Positions 11,948-23,816 of a stretch of 64,000 bases of DNA are shown in pieces. The notes under the pieces were generated by a model. That model was not told the origin of the DNA. It made no database searches and saw only the letters and a program-made list of their open reading frames with translations. The DNA lies in contig BSBK01001538.1 of the NCBI GenBank assembly GCA_027943335.1, positions 1,145,001-1,209,000 of the forward strand. The letters are read 5' to 3'. The translations under genes and the position numbers were made by a program. Each line of letters opens with the position of its first letter. Position 1 is the stretch's first letter. This DNA comes from Chamaecyparis obtusa (lineage: Eukaryota; Streptophyta; Pinopsida; Cupressales; Cupressaceae).

Positions 11948-12482
11948 GTTGGCTCTACCAAAACAATTGGATCTTTCTCCTCAAGTTGAATTACTTCATG
12001 CGCTCTTAACCAAACATCAATAACTCTTGATCTCTAAGATTAACTCCAAGGGTGCATATCCAAAAGATAGGTGCAACTCTAGAACCAATAAAATCTATGT
12101 TGGCTCTTCTGAACAAACATAGGAAACTGCAACTAGAAAATAGCGACTGCATACCTTTACTTCTACTAAATATCAGACTATGCATCCATGACTAAAACAT
12201 CACTAACATGTCTTCAACATATATCCAAGCGCACAAGGCTCCATGATAACTGTACAGACAACCATACATAGAACACTGCCTATTACTCTGTTAGGAACAC
12301 TGCTAACACAAGTTATTGTATAACTGTATGGACTAACAGTTAACCTCTGCACCTATGATATCATGTCCATGCTACATATACTGAAATCCTACTGCATAAG
12401 ACTTCCATGCATGCTACTTTCCATAAGTTGTCATCAATGATAAACATATAATCAGTATTGGCCTACTAGAAAATCTCCAACA
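11948..12482 (-). repeat. 5' LTR of element A, outer part
   Basis: Continuation of the A LTR after the B insertion. It aligns with 85-631 in the same orientation and ends CTCCAACA, the complement of the LTR start. The first five bases, GTTGG, are the second copy of B's target site. With 4048-4812 it gives an LTR of about 1295 bases, the same size as those of B. Confidence 0.92.
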
Positions 12483-14708
12483 AAATCAAATGTATCCCAC
12501 TTTGGGTTGTCCCTCTAACCGGCCTTATTAAGGAAAATCTTAGGAGGTGAGCCCACTATAGATCTAGCATGTTCATATTGAAAGTAATAAAGTGGAATGA
12601 AGAGATAGGTTTTGGGAGTTTGATTCACTCAAAGTTGAAGAGCATATACCTATCTATTTCTCAATTCCCAAACACTTTAACAAGGTTCAATTACCAAACC
12701 CACTAACTAATGGGAATTGAGTATTTCTACTCTTTTCCACAAATAAGGGGTTGTTCAAATTTAGTGTTTGATTTACTTAGAAAGTGAAGAGCATAGGCCT
12801 AGTATCAAAGAACTTGATATTTTTGGCATTTTGATTCACTTAGAAAGTGAAGAGCATAGGCCTAGTATGAAATCCCTTAAAAAATAATAGGCTTCTTTAA
12901 TTACTAGATTTTAAAATTGACAAGGCCACAATTTAAGCAAAAATTAACCAAGTTTTAGGCTTACCTTGTTTTGAAGCTAGCTAAGGCTAGGGGCATTTTT
13001 TATGAATTTTTCCTTATTTATGCTCACATAGTGGCGATGGTTCCTTTCCATTCACTTCTCCTCCAATAAATTAGACAACACAACCAACCAAAATGAAGAA
13101 AAAAACAAGAGTAAACTTGAATTTAAGCCTTATTTATCAAATTTCACAAAAATTGATTAAGGCAAGTAAATCCAATTTAATGAGATGAACTTTGATTTAT
13201 AAGCTTCTACAACTTTTAAGTATTGTTCATATACCTCATTTGCATGTTGAGAATCATCCAAAATCAGCTTGTAGTCAAAGTCTTCCCCTCACTATTAAAT
13301 ATGGTCTCTAGTTTTTTTGTTTTTTTATGACCAGTCATCCTGCAGATACAGAGAAATCATTTTCCACAAGTTAGATTCTGTAAATTTTCAATTTAATTGA
13401 ATGCGTAGCAGAATCTATTGAATACGCTATTAAAATAATTGAAAGTGTTTTTAAACAAATCAAATGTGCTGGAGAAAATTATTAAATGCACTAGAACAGG
13501 AATTAAATGTGCTAATAAACTAAGCAAAGATGTCAAAAGAAAGTATTGAATGCACTGGAGAATGAATTGCATGCGCTGGAGAGTCAGGGTGTACACACTG
13601 AAAGAAAGAAGATAGAAGATAGAAGGATTTAAATGCGCTAAAACTCCATGTAAAGGCACAGAAATTTGTCGCAGAAGCATTATTTTAGACTTTAAAAGTG
13701 CTAGAGAATCTGGTGTATGTGCTAGAGAATCTCTCAAATGTGCTGAAAAACCTATAAAACAAAGAGTAAAAATAAGATTTTCTAGAAAAAATAAACTTCT
13801 CCAAATTTATAAATTTATGAGGCCTAAGGCCCCATGGTGGCCGCCATTTTTTGTGTTAAGGAAAGCACCTTCGTAGGGTTATTATTGCAAATAAATGAAT
13901 AAATCAACTAAATTACCACAAAGAGTAAGTTATTTCAACAAATAAATGACAATTAAGCACTCTATGGGTCTCTATTTAGGGATGCTAATGCAAAGCTCTC
14001 AGCAAGCTTCCATTAGTGACAATCCTAAAATGTGAATGAATGATAAAGAAACTACAAATTTCAATTCCAAATGAAATTAGCCTTAATTAGTCCTAGATTT
14101 TCCTTTCTAGCTATAAATTGCAAGAGGTTTGATGTTATTCTTAGATTTGTGGATGAATATTGATTTAGTTATGTTTTTTTTATAGATTTTGGCAACGGTA
14201 GGAGGTGTGGTTGATTTGATCATGATTAGGTGAGGGTTAAGTCCATGGTTCCACCTTTGGAGACTATTTAAATATTTTGTCCTCAAAGCTTGGGACCAAA
14301 GGACAAAATGAGTGTACAAGATGCATTCTTCGAGTGATTGAGATTTGATTTAGGCTTGATCCATGTGAGCTCCATCCTTAAATCCTATTGGTTGATGAAT
14401 TTTCCTCCCATTTGGTGGTTGAGGAAAAATATGATTTAATTAATTGATTTTAATTAATGTCTTTAGCCATGTGTACCCCTTGCATGGGTTGATTTGATTT
14501 AAATGAACTATGTAATTAATTAGATTAATTCTGCAATTGATTGATTTATCATGCTTTATTTAATTTAAGTTGAATTTATGACTTTTGATTTTTTAATTAA
14601 ATTGAATAATGGCTTGATTTAAATTTTGGTTTGATAAATGCTTGATTTGATTCAATTGCTCTGATTTTTGCCTTGATTGTTCACTTGATTTAGCTTGTCC
14701 AATTTTAG
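12483..14708. other. Decayed non-coding DNA with short repeats
   Basis: No gene is supported. Three imperfect copies of a ~40-base unit (TTGATTCACTTAGAAAGTGAAGAGCATAGG type) start near 12620, 12767 and 12830. The part from 13390 to 13750 holds a scattered AATGYGCTRGAGA motif, listed separately. The rest is AT-rich and unrecognised. Confidence 0.5.
13393..13750. repeat. Degenerate reiterated AATGYGCTRGAGA motif
   Basis: About ten variants of AAATGCGCTGGAGAA occur on the plus strand with spacing from 18 to about 60 bases, for example near 13465, 13549, 13567, 13631, 13689, 13713 and 13737. An open frame on the minus strand across this region (114 residues, rich in AHL...L) is probably a by-product of the repeats. 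Confidence 0.5.
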
Positions 14709-15480
14709 GTGATTACAATCACTAAGGCTGGCTTTATGAGCAATTGGAAAGTTATTTTTGGATTCTAACTTGGATCTAAGGCTGACGAAGGATATTTATG
14801 AAGCGTGCAAATGCACATTAAATAATATGTTGTTTAGCTAGAGTAATGTCAACTAGCTCTTGCAAATATACCTCTAGTAAGGTATAAGTATATAGACACT
14901 TTGGTAAAAGTGTGTGATCATGAGAATAGTAAAATAGATGGATGTGAACTGTGAAGGCATCTAAGAGACAAAGAAGAGATCAAGAGAAAGGAGAACAAGA
15001 GGAGTTCTTCAAGGAAAACTTTATTAACTCTTTGTATTTAGGACAACAGATTGATTGTAAGTGTTGTTGCACCTATTTTACACCCCTAATAGGGTTTGAT
15101 TACTTCTAATAGGGTTGGACTCCTAAGAGGATTGATTCCTTAATTGGTATCACATTGTAAAGACTCCTAACAGGGTCTGTCCTTTAACCTGGACCTGCCT
15201 ATTGTAATACTTGGCTCCTAACAGGGTTATTATACTTATAGTGTAGATATTTGTGGGTACCATCCCCATTGGGTTTTTTTCCTTAATAGGGTTTCCTTGA
15301 AAACAAATATGGTGTTATTAGTTCTTCTATGTTTTTCTATGTTGCATGGTTACTTATCTAATGCTATATCTTTATATGTTGTTTGAAGAAGATCAAGAAG
15401 TTTAAGAATTTTTAAAAGTACCATAACACTGATTCACCCCCCCCCCCCCCCTCCCCTCTCAATGTTACCAAATCCTAACA
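14709..15480 (+). repeat. Orphan truncated LTR of the D family
   Basis: Aligns over its whole length with the inner part of the D LTRs (27880-28576 and 34825-35577), from the GTGAT...CACTAAGGCTG segment to the terminal CCAAATCCTAACA. It includes the CTCCTAACAGGGTCTG inverted repeats and a long C-tract at about 15437-15452. The first ~330 bases of a full D LTR are missing. The next bases, ATTAGTGCCTTTTGG, do not match the tRNA-Met primer site of D. Confidence 0.8.
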
Positions 15481-17500
15481 ATTAGTGCCTTTTGGTTCTT
15501 CTTCACCTTACATTTTTGTGGAACCAATACATGAAATTTATATTCTAATTTGGTGTCTAGATCTAATTTGTATGCATTGTATTACTCATTTTATGCATTC
15601 AGCTATCTAGGTTCACCTAAGTTACATTTTAGTGAACCTAAATCCTTACATTCCACTTTTGATTTCATAATTAGATGTGTTATTTATTAGGTTTCATGTG
15701 AAAGTATTCTTAATTACATTAATGTTGCATAAACTTGAGCATTTACATATTTATTTCATATTTTACACTAGCATTTGCATTCTTTAGACATATCTCTCTT
15801 TTATTACCTTTTTCATGAGTGTCATAATATTGAGTCCTACCTATATCATTCTGGTAAGAAGAAGTCATAGACTTATGGGTTCCTTTGGTCCTAAGTATTT
15901 TGTGTTCCCTAGAAATGTTGGTGATACCAATATACCTACTAAAGACATTACCACTATTGTTTACAATCCCTCTTTCCACACTTTTCTTAATGAAAATGAA
16001 ACCTTAAGAGTGTCTCCTATCTAAGTGCAAAAAATTTCTCATGGTTTTGAAAAAATTGAGCAATGGTTAGTGTTAGTAGTTCCAACTAATGTTCTAGAAA
16101 ATCCTAAGGGTTGTCATCCCCTATCTTAAGATAACTAAATTCAGTGGCTAATGAACAAGGCTTAATAATCTCCTACACTTTAAGCTCTACCAAATTAGGT
16201 AGGTATTGCTTAACTTATTCTTATTACTTAGCACTTTCAAATATCTAGATAGGCACAAGGTAGATTCCCAATGAAATTATATCAATGGAAATAAACATAA
16301 TTTTCACTTAATATTTTACTTCGTATATATCATCAATCAACAATGGGGGGAAAGAACTAATCTACTTCTAATCCTAAAAAAAAGTAAAATTAATTTTGAT
16401 TTTAGATTTGCTTCTCAATTATATCCCTACCCAAATCCAAGATTAGTGCCTACTCCACTAGGAAGTGGAGTCAAACAAATTGAATTATATGAATATTCTT
16501 CAACAATGCAAAAATATTCAAAATCATATTATCAAATTATACCTTTCATTTATGTCAAACATTATTTCCATACATTCTACTTACTAAATTAAAATCTCAT
16601 TCTCACATTTAATACTAATTATTTCAAGCATTTAATCATCTCCTTGAGAGAAAGATAAAGATAATCAACACAAAGCCACTAATATTGGACAAATAGAATC
16701 ATATACTTTATATTGAATTTATGAAAATGTTTGGACACAAATGAAGACAAAGTATGACACTTAAGACTTTCTGACTCAAATTTTCCATTATATCAAAAAA
16801 ACCTATACAGCACAAAACATTCTAACTATGAACCTTTAATAAAAAAGCACTAGTCTATTATGCACTTAAATTACAAGATTGTCTTGAGCGAGGAATATAT
16901 GATCCTAGTATTCCTTTTATAGATAAAAGCAATGCAACAAGCTATAGATCATTTACAAAATTATATCATAACAAGAAAATATTGTATCCTATCCTTATCC
17001 TAATTAATCTCTAGAAAGGAAAAGATGCTTTCAAGATATATCAATTATAAGCTCTAAGGAAATAGCTTATTTGATCTTGATAACTATTTTAAAAAGAAGT
17101 AGAGATCCATGTGATGTGTCTTCCATGAACTTCATGTAGAACCTACAAGGAAAGAAATTTAGAAATAAATAGGTGGCACTTGTCATATCATATCATCTCC
17201 AAATTGATTATAAACTTCACTCCTAACCCCATGAAACACCCATGGCATAACTAAGCTAGGTAAGGTGTCCACACAAGTAACTAGTCAACCACTTTGAAGC
17301 TTGTTTATGGATTTGTCATCACAAATGTAACCATCTTCACAAAAAGTTAAAATGTGAAAACTATGAGACCACATTCTTTTACTTCTTATTTTTCTTTATG
17401 TATTCTTCCCATTCTCCGACATCCAACTCATCTGACAATCGGAAGCATCTTAATTATTCCATCTATCTAATAGATTCTTTACATTGGCCTCGGTGATTTC
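15481..17500. other. Unassigned AT-rich DNA, possibly the remains of an internal element region
   Basis: No recognised gene. A frame at 15815-16024 on the plus strand (69 residues from an ATG, RLMGSFGPKYFVFPRNVG...) lies downstream of the orphan LTR and could be a scrap of that element's coding region, but no family is recognised. From 16030 to 17500 nothing is seen beyond AT-rich sequence. Confidence 0.4.
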
Positions 17501-17893
17501 TCATGCATATGAGATGATCTTTGCATAAAAAATTTTGAACTTAAACATTTTATCATCTATGTCATTGAACTCGTCAATTTCAATTTCTCCATTATTCACA
17601 ATGAATGTCTTCACCACATGAGAAATTGGATCAAATTCCCAGATCCATTTATCAAGACTCTTCATATTCTTCTCTTTATCAACTATATTAGGCATAAGAA
17701 GATTCTCTAAGTCCAATAATGTATGAATATTGTTTTGAACCAATTTATCATTTTCTTCAAAGAAAGGTAACAATGAAATAATAAAATTAACCTTGTCTTT
17801 GGTCCCCATAGTTATTGATGGAAAATCCATGTATTCAGTAACAATTTCAAACTTTTCCATCATGGAAGATCTATAATACCATCTTGTATACAA
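17501..17893 (-). CDS. Unknown open frame beside element C
   Basis: A 130-codon open frame on the minus strand. The first ATG is near 17863 (MMEKFEIVTEYMDF), and the frame is open further upstream without an ATG. The product is hydrophilic, acidic toward the end (GEIEIDEFNDIDDKMF) and has no membrane segment or zinc motif. Long open frames are rare in this decayed region, so it may be the end of a retroelement protein. A weak resemblance to part of D ORF2 (residues around VVNDGKLNSIDKYF) was noticed but is not enough to call. It lies just outside the left end of element C. Confidence 0.3.
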   Translation of the reverse strand: MYTRWYYRSSMMEKFEIVTEYMDFPSITMGTKDKVNFIISLLPFFEENDKLVQNNIHTLLDLENLLMPNIVDKEKNMKSLDKWIWEFDPISHVVKTFIVNNGEIEIDEFNDIDDKMFKFKIFYAKIISYA

Positions 17894-17962
17894 AGGTTTT
17901 AAGAAAGAAATGAATTCATAACAAATTTTATGGACTGCAAAAAGGATTAAAAAACTAGATTA

Positions 17963-19450
17963 TGTTGGATTACGGAGAGGAGGGGTGAATCAGTAGTCCT
18001 TGATTATCAGTACCTCAAAAAAAATTCTCTGATTAACTCAAAGTCAACTGGGTCAGACACAATTCACTATTTATCAACAACAGTAAATAAACTTTAACAA
18101 TCAACAAATAAAATACATAAATCATTCATCACATGTAACACCAGTATTTAACGTGGAAACCCAGCTTTGGGAAAAACCATTGTGGGAATTTTCACCCACT
18201 AGGGAAAATACTCTTTTTAAGTACACTCAGTTAAGAGCCAATTTGGTTAAAGATACAATGCACACTGCTGGGTGTGACCCGGTCAAGGGATTTACCTCAG
18301 ATCTATTAGGATCTTCACCCTATTAGGAGTGGCCTAGTAAAAGGACATTGAACACTCTTTATAATGTTACCTTTTGTAAAAAATTTACATAAGACTATTA
18401 ATTCCACTCGCTTAAGAGATTTCTCTATTACAAATACTAATAAGAAACGGTAAATAAATTGACCTGTAGATTTGCAACTATCCTTTGCATAATCAGATCC
18501 TTTGTGCACTCTATATCTTCACTTCAATCCTTCACTTTCCACTGGCTTCAACACTTCATCAAATTCTGCTTTCTGACTCGAAATCTATCTTTTCCTTCTT
18601 CACAGCATCAAATAGTGACTTATCAAACCTTCAGTTTGCCATCCATTTGTTCATACAAATTCATTCTTTATATAGACTTTATTTTTCTGATTAATCTCCT
18701 TTATTACATTTTTGTTTGATCAATCTTAGCCGTTCAATTCATTTTATGAATTTATTCAATGTATCTAGATCTTGGTAACACATTTTACCTTCACCTCAAA
18801 ACTTGAACTTTCTTGAAACTTGTTCCTTCTATTTTAACCATTTAGATCACTATCATGAATTTTCCTGATCATAGATCTCTCCAACTAAATTTCCTTATCA
18901 TCATAACCTTCCAGCTCATCATAGCTAATCATTAAATGCCATTTCGATCCTTGTATTTAATTTACGTTCCTTGCTCGATGGATAACAATGAATTTCAATT
19001 AACTTTTCTCGGTGCCTAAAACTTCTTGCTCGGTGCCTTGCATTCCTTTTCCTTTACTAAAACTTACTTTTCTCTTACCGAATTGTTTTTCTTTCTCAAT
19101 AACCAAAATTGTTTTGCTTACCGACTTGACAAATCTTCTTTACCATACTTTATCGACTTGACATAATCATATGTTAGGTAGAAAAAAATTATATCAACAT
19201 AATCTTAGCATTGTCTAATTTGTATCAGTTTCCCATTTAAGTTCTTCAACTTTGCAACATCTCATTTCTTCTTCTCCTTAACTCATTCAACTTATATCAT
19301 ACTCTGAATGATATGGAAACACAATATAAACCAAAAATCAATTTCTTGACATCAATGAAAAGATAATATAACTGATCTAACCTTTCTACTATCTTGCATT
19401 CCTCTAATCTTGGTCAGTCTTCATCATCATCACCATCAGTTATAGTAATA
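17963..19450 (-). repeat. 3' LTR of element C
   Basis: About 1.49 kb. The plus-strand start TGTTGGATTACGG is the complement of the LTR end; the other end, TATAGTAATA, lies against the polypurine tract and has drifted from a canonical terminus. On the element strand it carries the same leader modules as A/B and D: GATTCACCCCTCCTCTCC, CACTCCTAATAGGGTG (18316-18331) and a GTGGG...CCCAC stem near 18191-18211. The left flank is GATTA. Confidence 0.8.
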
Positions 19451-19811
19451 ATCTCCCTCTTTAGCATTGATGGAAACCCATTGATAATATTCATTGTTCA
19501 ATTGATGATGCTAACACTTCACTATCATTCTTGTACTCAATCTAAGCTTTATCTCTTTTTTTCATATTATCCCTCTATTACTAACAATCTTCTCCTTCAA
19601 TAGATATTTATCATCCCTCTTTTACAACTTCTTTTTTTGATCTCATATCTTCTAGTAATCATCATTAATATTCTCCCTCTTTGACAACAATGCCAAAGAC
19701 ACATACTCCTAAAAAAATTTCTTAGGTAGTAAATCATACCTCAAATGTATTGATTTCTCATTATAGTCATAAACATTTTCACAACTTTAGGCTTCACCTA
19801 AAGAGTGAACA
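19451..19811 (-). other. Polypurine tract and 3' untranslated region of element C
   Basis: ATCTCCCTCTTT at 19451 (a purine run on the element strand), followed by AGCATTGATGG, is the likely tract. A second one, CTCCCTCTTTGACAACAATG, lies at about 19673, and weaker copies lie between. No coding potential. Confidence 0.65.
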
Positions 19812-21747
19812 CTAGAACCAACTCACAGGATAGATATTATAATGAATACTTGAATTGATGCAGCATGCATCTTTCCCTAACTTACCTCGGAGAGACTCAA
19901 AAGCATCCTTCAGTAGTGGTTTGGTAAATATATCAACTATTTGTTCCTTTGAATTCACATACTCCAATATCACATGCTTGTCTTGAATTTTCTCTCTCAA
20001 GTAATGATACTTGATAGAAATGTTCTTTTTCTTTGAATTCATCATCAGATTCTTTGATATGTTTATAGCACTAGTATTATCACAAAAAATTGTAATCAAT
20101 CAGTAATCTTTTCTTGCATACCTTCAAGTAATTATTTGATCCACACAATGTTAGAACAATTCATAGCTGCAACAACAAACTCAACTTCGACAATAGACTA
20201 TGAAATACAACTTTGTTTCTTGCTTAACCATGTCACTAATCTTTATCCTACGAAGAAATCTTTGCCACTTGTTCTTTTTTTGTCATTAATTTTTCTAGAC
20301 CAATCAGTATTAGTATATACCTTGAGATCAAAATCTCCTCCTTTTGTGTATAGAAGACCAAAATCTTCAGTCCCTTTCAGATAACTAAATATTCTTTTCA
20401 CTGTAGACATATGTGTCTCCTTTAGATTGGCAGAAAACCTTGCCACAATACCAACTGAATGTGGAATATCAGGTTGGTTGTAAACAACATATTGTAGTTT
20501 ACCAATCATATATCGGTAAAGTGTCTCATTTACTTCCTCTATCTCATCTTCCTTTGACAATTTACAACCAATAGCCATCGATGTTCTAACTATTTTGGAT
20601 TCTTCCATATTGAATGTCTTTAGTATCTCCTTGATATACTTTGATTGTGTTATGTAGATCATATCTTTAACTTGTTGAATTTGTATTCCAATAAATAATT
20701 TAATCTCTCCAATCATGGACATCTCAAAATCCTTTCTCATCTCTTCAGCAAATGATTTAGACATTGTTTCATTTCCTAAAAATATAATATCATCAACAAA
20801 TATCTCAGAAATTAAAATATTATCAGTACTATCACATTTCAAATACAAATTATTGTTATCACTTGTCCTTTGAGATCTAATCTTGACTAAATAAGAGTGT
20901 AGCCTTTCATACCATGCTCGGGGTGCTTGCTTTAGTCCATAGAGTGCATTGTGTAGTTTTCATATCATATCCTTGTTAGAATTTTCAACAAATTCTTCAA
21001 GTTGTTCAATGTACACTTCTTCTTCAAGGATTCCATTTAAAAACATAGACGTAACATCCATCTGATAAACTTTAAATCCTTTATAGACAACATATGTAAG
21101 TAATAATCTTACACCCTCCAATCTAGAAACAGGGAAAAATGTCTCACCATATTCAATACCTTCTTCTTGTGCATACCCTTTGCAGACTAATCTTTCTTTG
21201 TTTCTAATCACATCTCCATTCTCATTGAGTTTATTCTTCTTGTCATGACTCTTGCATTCTTGTCTCCAATAATTTTTCTCAGTGAGTGGTGTCTTCTCAC
21301 ATATTTTCTAATATAGGCTCGACATATTGTTCATCAGTATTTTCATCTCTTGGTGGAGGCTCAATTTTCTCCTTGGTTTCTTCTTGTTGCATCAACCGAA
21401 TTACCTTCATGTACATAAACAAATATTTGATAATCTCCAGGTTCCTTTTTTCTATCTTCTTCATTCCTTTCTACAAATTCATCAATCCTCACATTTGCAC
21501 TTTAAACAATTTTGTTAGTAGCCTTGATCAAACATTTATAAGCTTTTCTCTTTGATGAATATCTTAGGAATATACCTTCATCTCCTTTAGAGTCAAACTT
21601 TCCATTTCTAGCATCTTTCAGTATGTAACACCTACTTTCAAAAATTTTAAAGTAACTTACATTCTGTGTATGCCCATACTAGAGTTCATAAGATGTCTTG
21701 TTTGTGCCTTTCTTCAATTGTAATTGGTTGAGTGTGTAGACAATAGT
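19812..21747 (-). pseudogene. Copia pol of element C, 3' half (end of integrase, RT, RNase H)
   Basis: Read from 21747 leftwards. The end of integrase (GTNKTSYEL, then SYFKIFESRCYILKD and DEGIFL) comes first. RT follows (NKERLVCKGYAQEEGIEYGE near 21200; MDVTSMFLNG; the frame 20243-20848 with FVDDIIFLGNE), then RNase H (VYTNTDWSRKIND) and the C-terminal block DIFTKPLLKDAFESLRGKLG. Stops and shifts separate the pieces, for example at 20958, 20850-20950 and 20100-20245. It joins 25773-27797 once insertion S is discounted: the integrase reading ...CTIV resumes as YTLNQLQL across the duplicated ATAGT. Confidence 0.85.
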
Positions 21748-23642
21748 TGTAGTACCCCGCCCCTAGTTCAATTTTATAAATGTTAAGATTACTTTAGGAT
21801 GATGGAATATATGTTAGGAAATTATTGATGTGGATGATTTTACTGACCCCATACTTGCATGTGTATGGTTGATGTGTTTGTTTTATATTTCTGTTTGACA
21901 TGCCTAATGTGGTTGAGGGATGGAGTCGTAGTTGCTTGCGAGATCCACATGATCGGTTGATCCCCGCCATTGTCTGTTATATATTTATATATGTATGTAC
22001 ATGTGGGTTTTGTATGTAGGTTTGCAGGTACCAGGCATCGACTTCCCTGAATTGTCAGGATGAGTGTGCCCTATCGCAATATCTCAAAAGGTAAGAGAGG
22101 GGAGATAACACGGATCCAAAACCCTAACCCAAGCCCATTTGTCCTAGGATTGGACAAGTATCAGTCTGACTACCCTACCTGAATTCATCTAGGTGACAGG
22201 AATTCGTGGATCCCTATCTAGTGTTGCTTGGTTTTACTTTGTTTGATTTTACCTCATTTGGCTTCAGTTGATTTATTGCTTATGTGGGTGATTTTATGTG
22301 ATTATTAATTTATTGATTATAGTTGAATTTAATGATTATTTATGCTCCTATGTTTAATTGGAAAAATTAATCTAAAGTCAGATGTTTAATTAATTGGAAT
22401 ATTTTGAACATTTAATTGTAACTAGATTTAATTTATGTTTATATACTTTATTAAATAATTAAATATTTGATTTGCATGACTTTATGATGCATTAAATATT
22501 TAATCTATTTAATTCATATTTGAATTATGACATGTGCATTAATATTAATTTAAAATTAAATTGTTCTCAAAAGTAATCGACTTGTTTCAAAAAGTTAAAG
22601 TTGAGTTGTGCATTAAAAAGTATTTTTAATTTATTAATTATATTTTCCCTCAATTTCTGATTTGGAGTTGAACTGTGAGTTAACTTTTGAGTTGTCTCTA
22701 GGGTTTACATGAAAGAGGGAATTGAATTCTTAATAGGGGAAATTGCATTCATTTTAGAGGAGACGGGTTTTGGAGAAAATTTGTGTGGAGAGGGTTTGGA
22801 ATTGGAATCTGGAGATTCTTTTGGCAATTTGGATTTGTGTGATTTTTGTTTGTACTTTTGGATCGGGTACCTATTTTCTGCATAGTTTTCAAATCTGCAC
22901 ACTGGGTGGATTTTTTGAGGGAATTATGTATTCATATCTACAAGGGTTTCCATTTTCAATGTCTGGCATTGGATCTAAGGTAGGCATTGAATTTTGCCTA
23001 TTAGCTCTGTTTTCACATTTATTTGTCTTTCTATGTTTGTATAGATTTATATGCTTATTATTAGGTAGATCTGTGTTTATCTTGGATCTGGGTATTTAGA
23101 AAACCCTAGTTTAGTTGGTTTTTATATTTTATTGAGTTTTGGCATTATGTCGTTATGCTGGCAAATTTTCATTAAATAATTCTGCATAGTTTTCCTAGAA
23201 ATCAATAAATTAGTTCTGGCCTATAGTTTAACTATAAGGTTCAAATTGAATAAATTCCTATTAGAGAAAAAGTCAATTTGTTGTCAAAAACCCAATTTGG
23301 GTATAAATATTCATTCTGGAAATAAAATATTCTCTCTTTGTTTCTTTTTGCATTGGAAAATTAAAATTACAGTTAATTTAATAGGCTCATTTTCTTATGT
23401 GTTTTGGAAGGGATTAGGAATATTCCCTCTTGATAATGATAAGTCCTCTTAAAAAAAAAACCCTCTGTTTAAAAATATACACAGTCAAAAGATTGCTGGA
23501 AAAAGTCAAAATTAAGAAAAGACAGTCAAAAATGCATGTGATTATTTCTTAAAGTAAAAAAAAAATACATATTATTGCATTGTTGAAAGTATGTTTGTTT
23601 TAAAAAAAATTGTATTGAAAAAAAAAATTAAATCATTAATAA

Positions 23643-23816
23643 GGGGGCGGGGGCCACCACCTCCCCCTACCCCCCACTCTGCCCACGCAGTAGTGGGTAC
23701 TGCTACGACAGTATTGCACTGCCATAGGCAGTGAGTACTATCGTAGGTAGTACTCCTCCTGCCTGCGTGTGGGGGGCGTGTGTTGAGTGGGAGGCACGTG
23801 GGGCCTACCTCCACTC
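23643..23816. repeat. GC-rich cluster of successive perfect hairpins in S
   Basis: In an otherwise AT-rich unit this stretch holds consecutive inverted repeats: GCAGTA/TACTGC (23687-23703), CACTGCC/GGCAGTG with a 3-base loop (23717-23733), AGTACTA/TAGTACT (23734-23754), and GAGTGG-AGG/CCTCCACTC with one bulge (23785-23816). A G-rich and C-rich pair lies just before them (23643-23676). Confidence 0.8.

Larger units (their letters stand above)
1..12482 (-). mobile_element. Copia element A, partial and interrupted
   Basis: A Ty1/Copia LTR retrotransposon read on the minus strand. In element order it has a 5' LTR (12482 to 4048, interrupted by element B), a tRNA-Met primer site, gag, protease, integrase, reverse transcriptase, RNase H, a polypurine tract, and a 3' LTR that runs off the left edge of the window. 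The internal part is about 3.4 kb, against 4.5 kb in its sister B, because a 1.1-kb in-frame deletion joins integrase to reverse transcriptase. Several nonsense codons make it defective. The outer flank at 12483-12487 reads AAATC; the matching duplication would lie left of the window. Confidence 0.93.

Noticed and set aside
23572..23814. Frames across the GC-rich island of S
   Set aside because: They are open only because the island lacks AT-rich stop codons; no domain and no counterpart.
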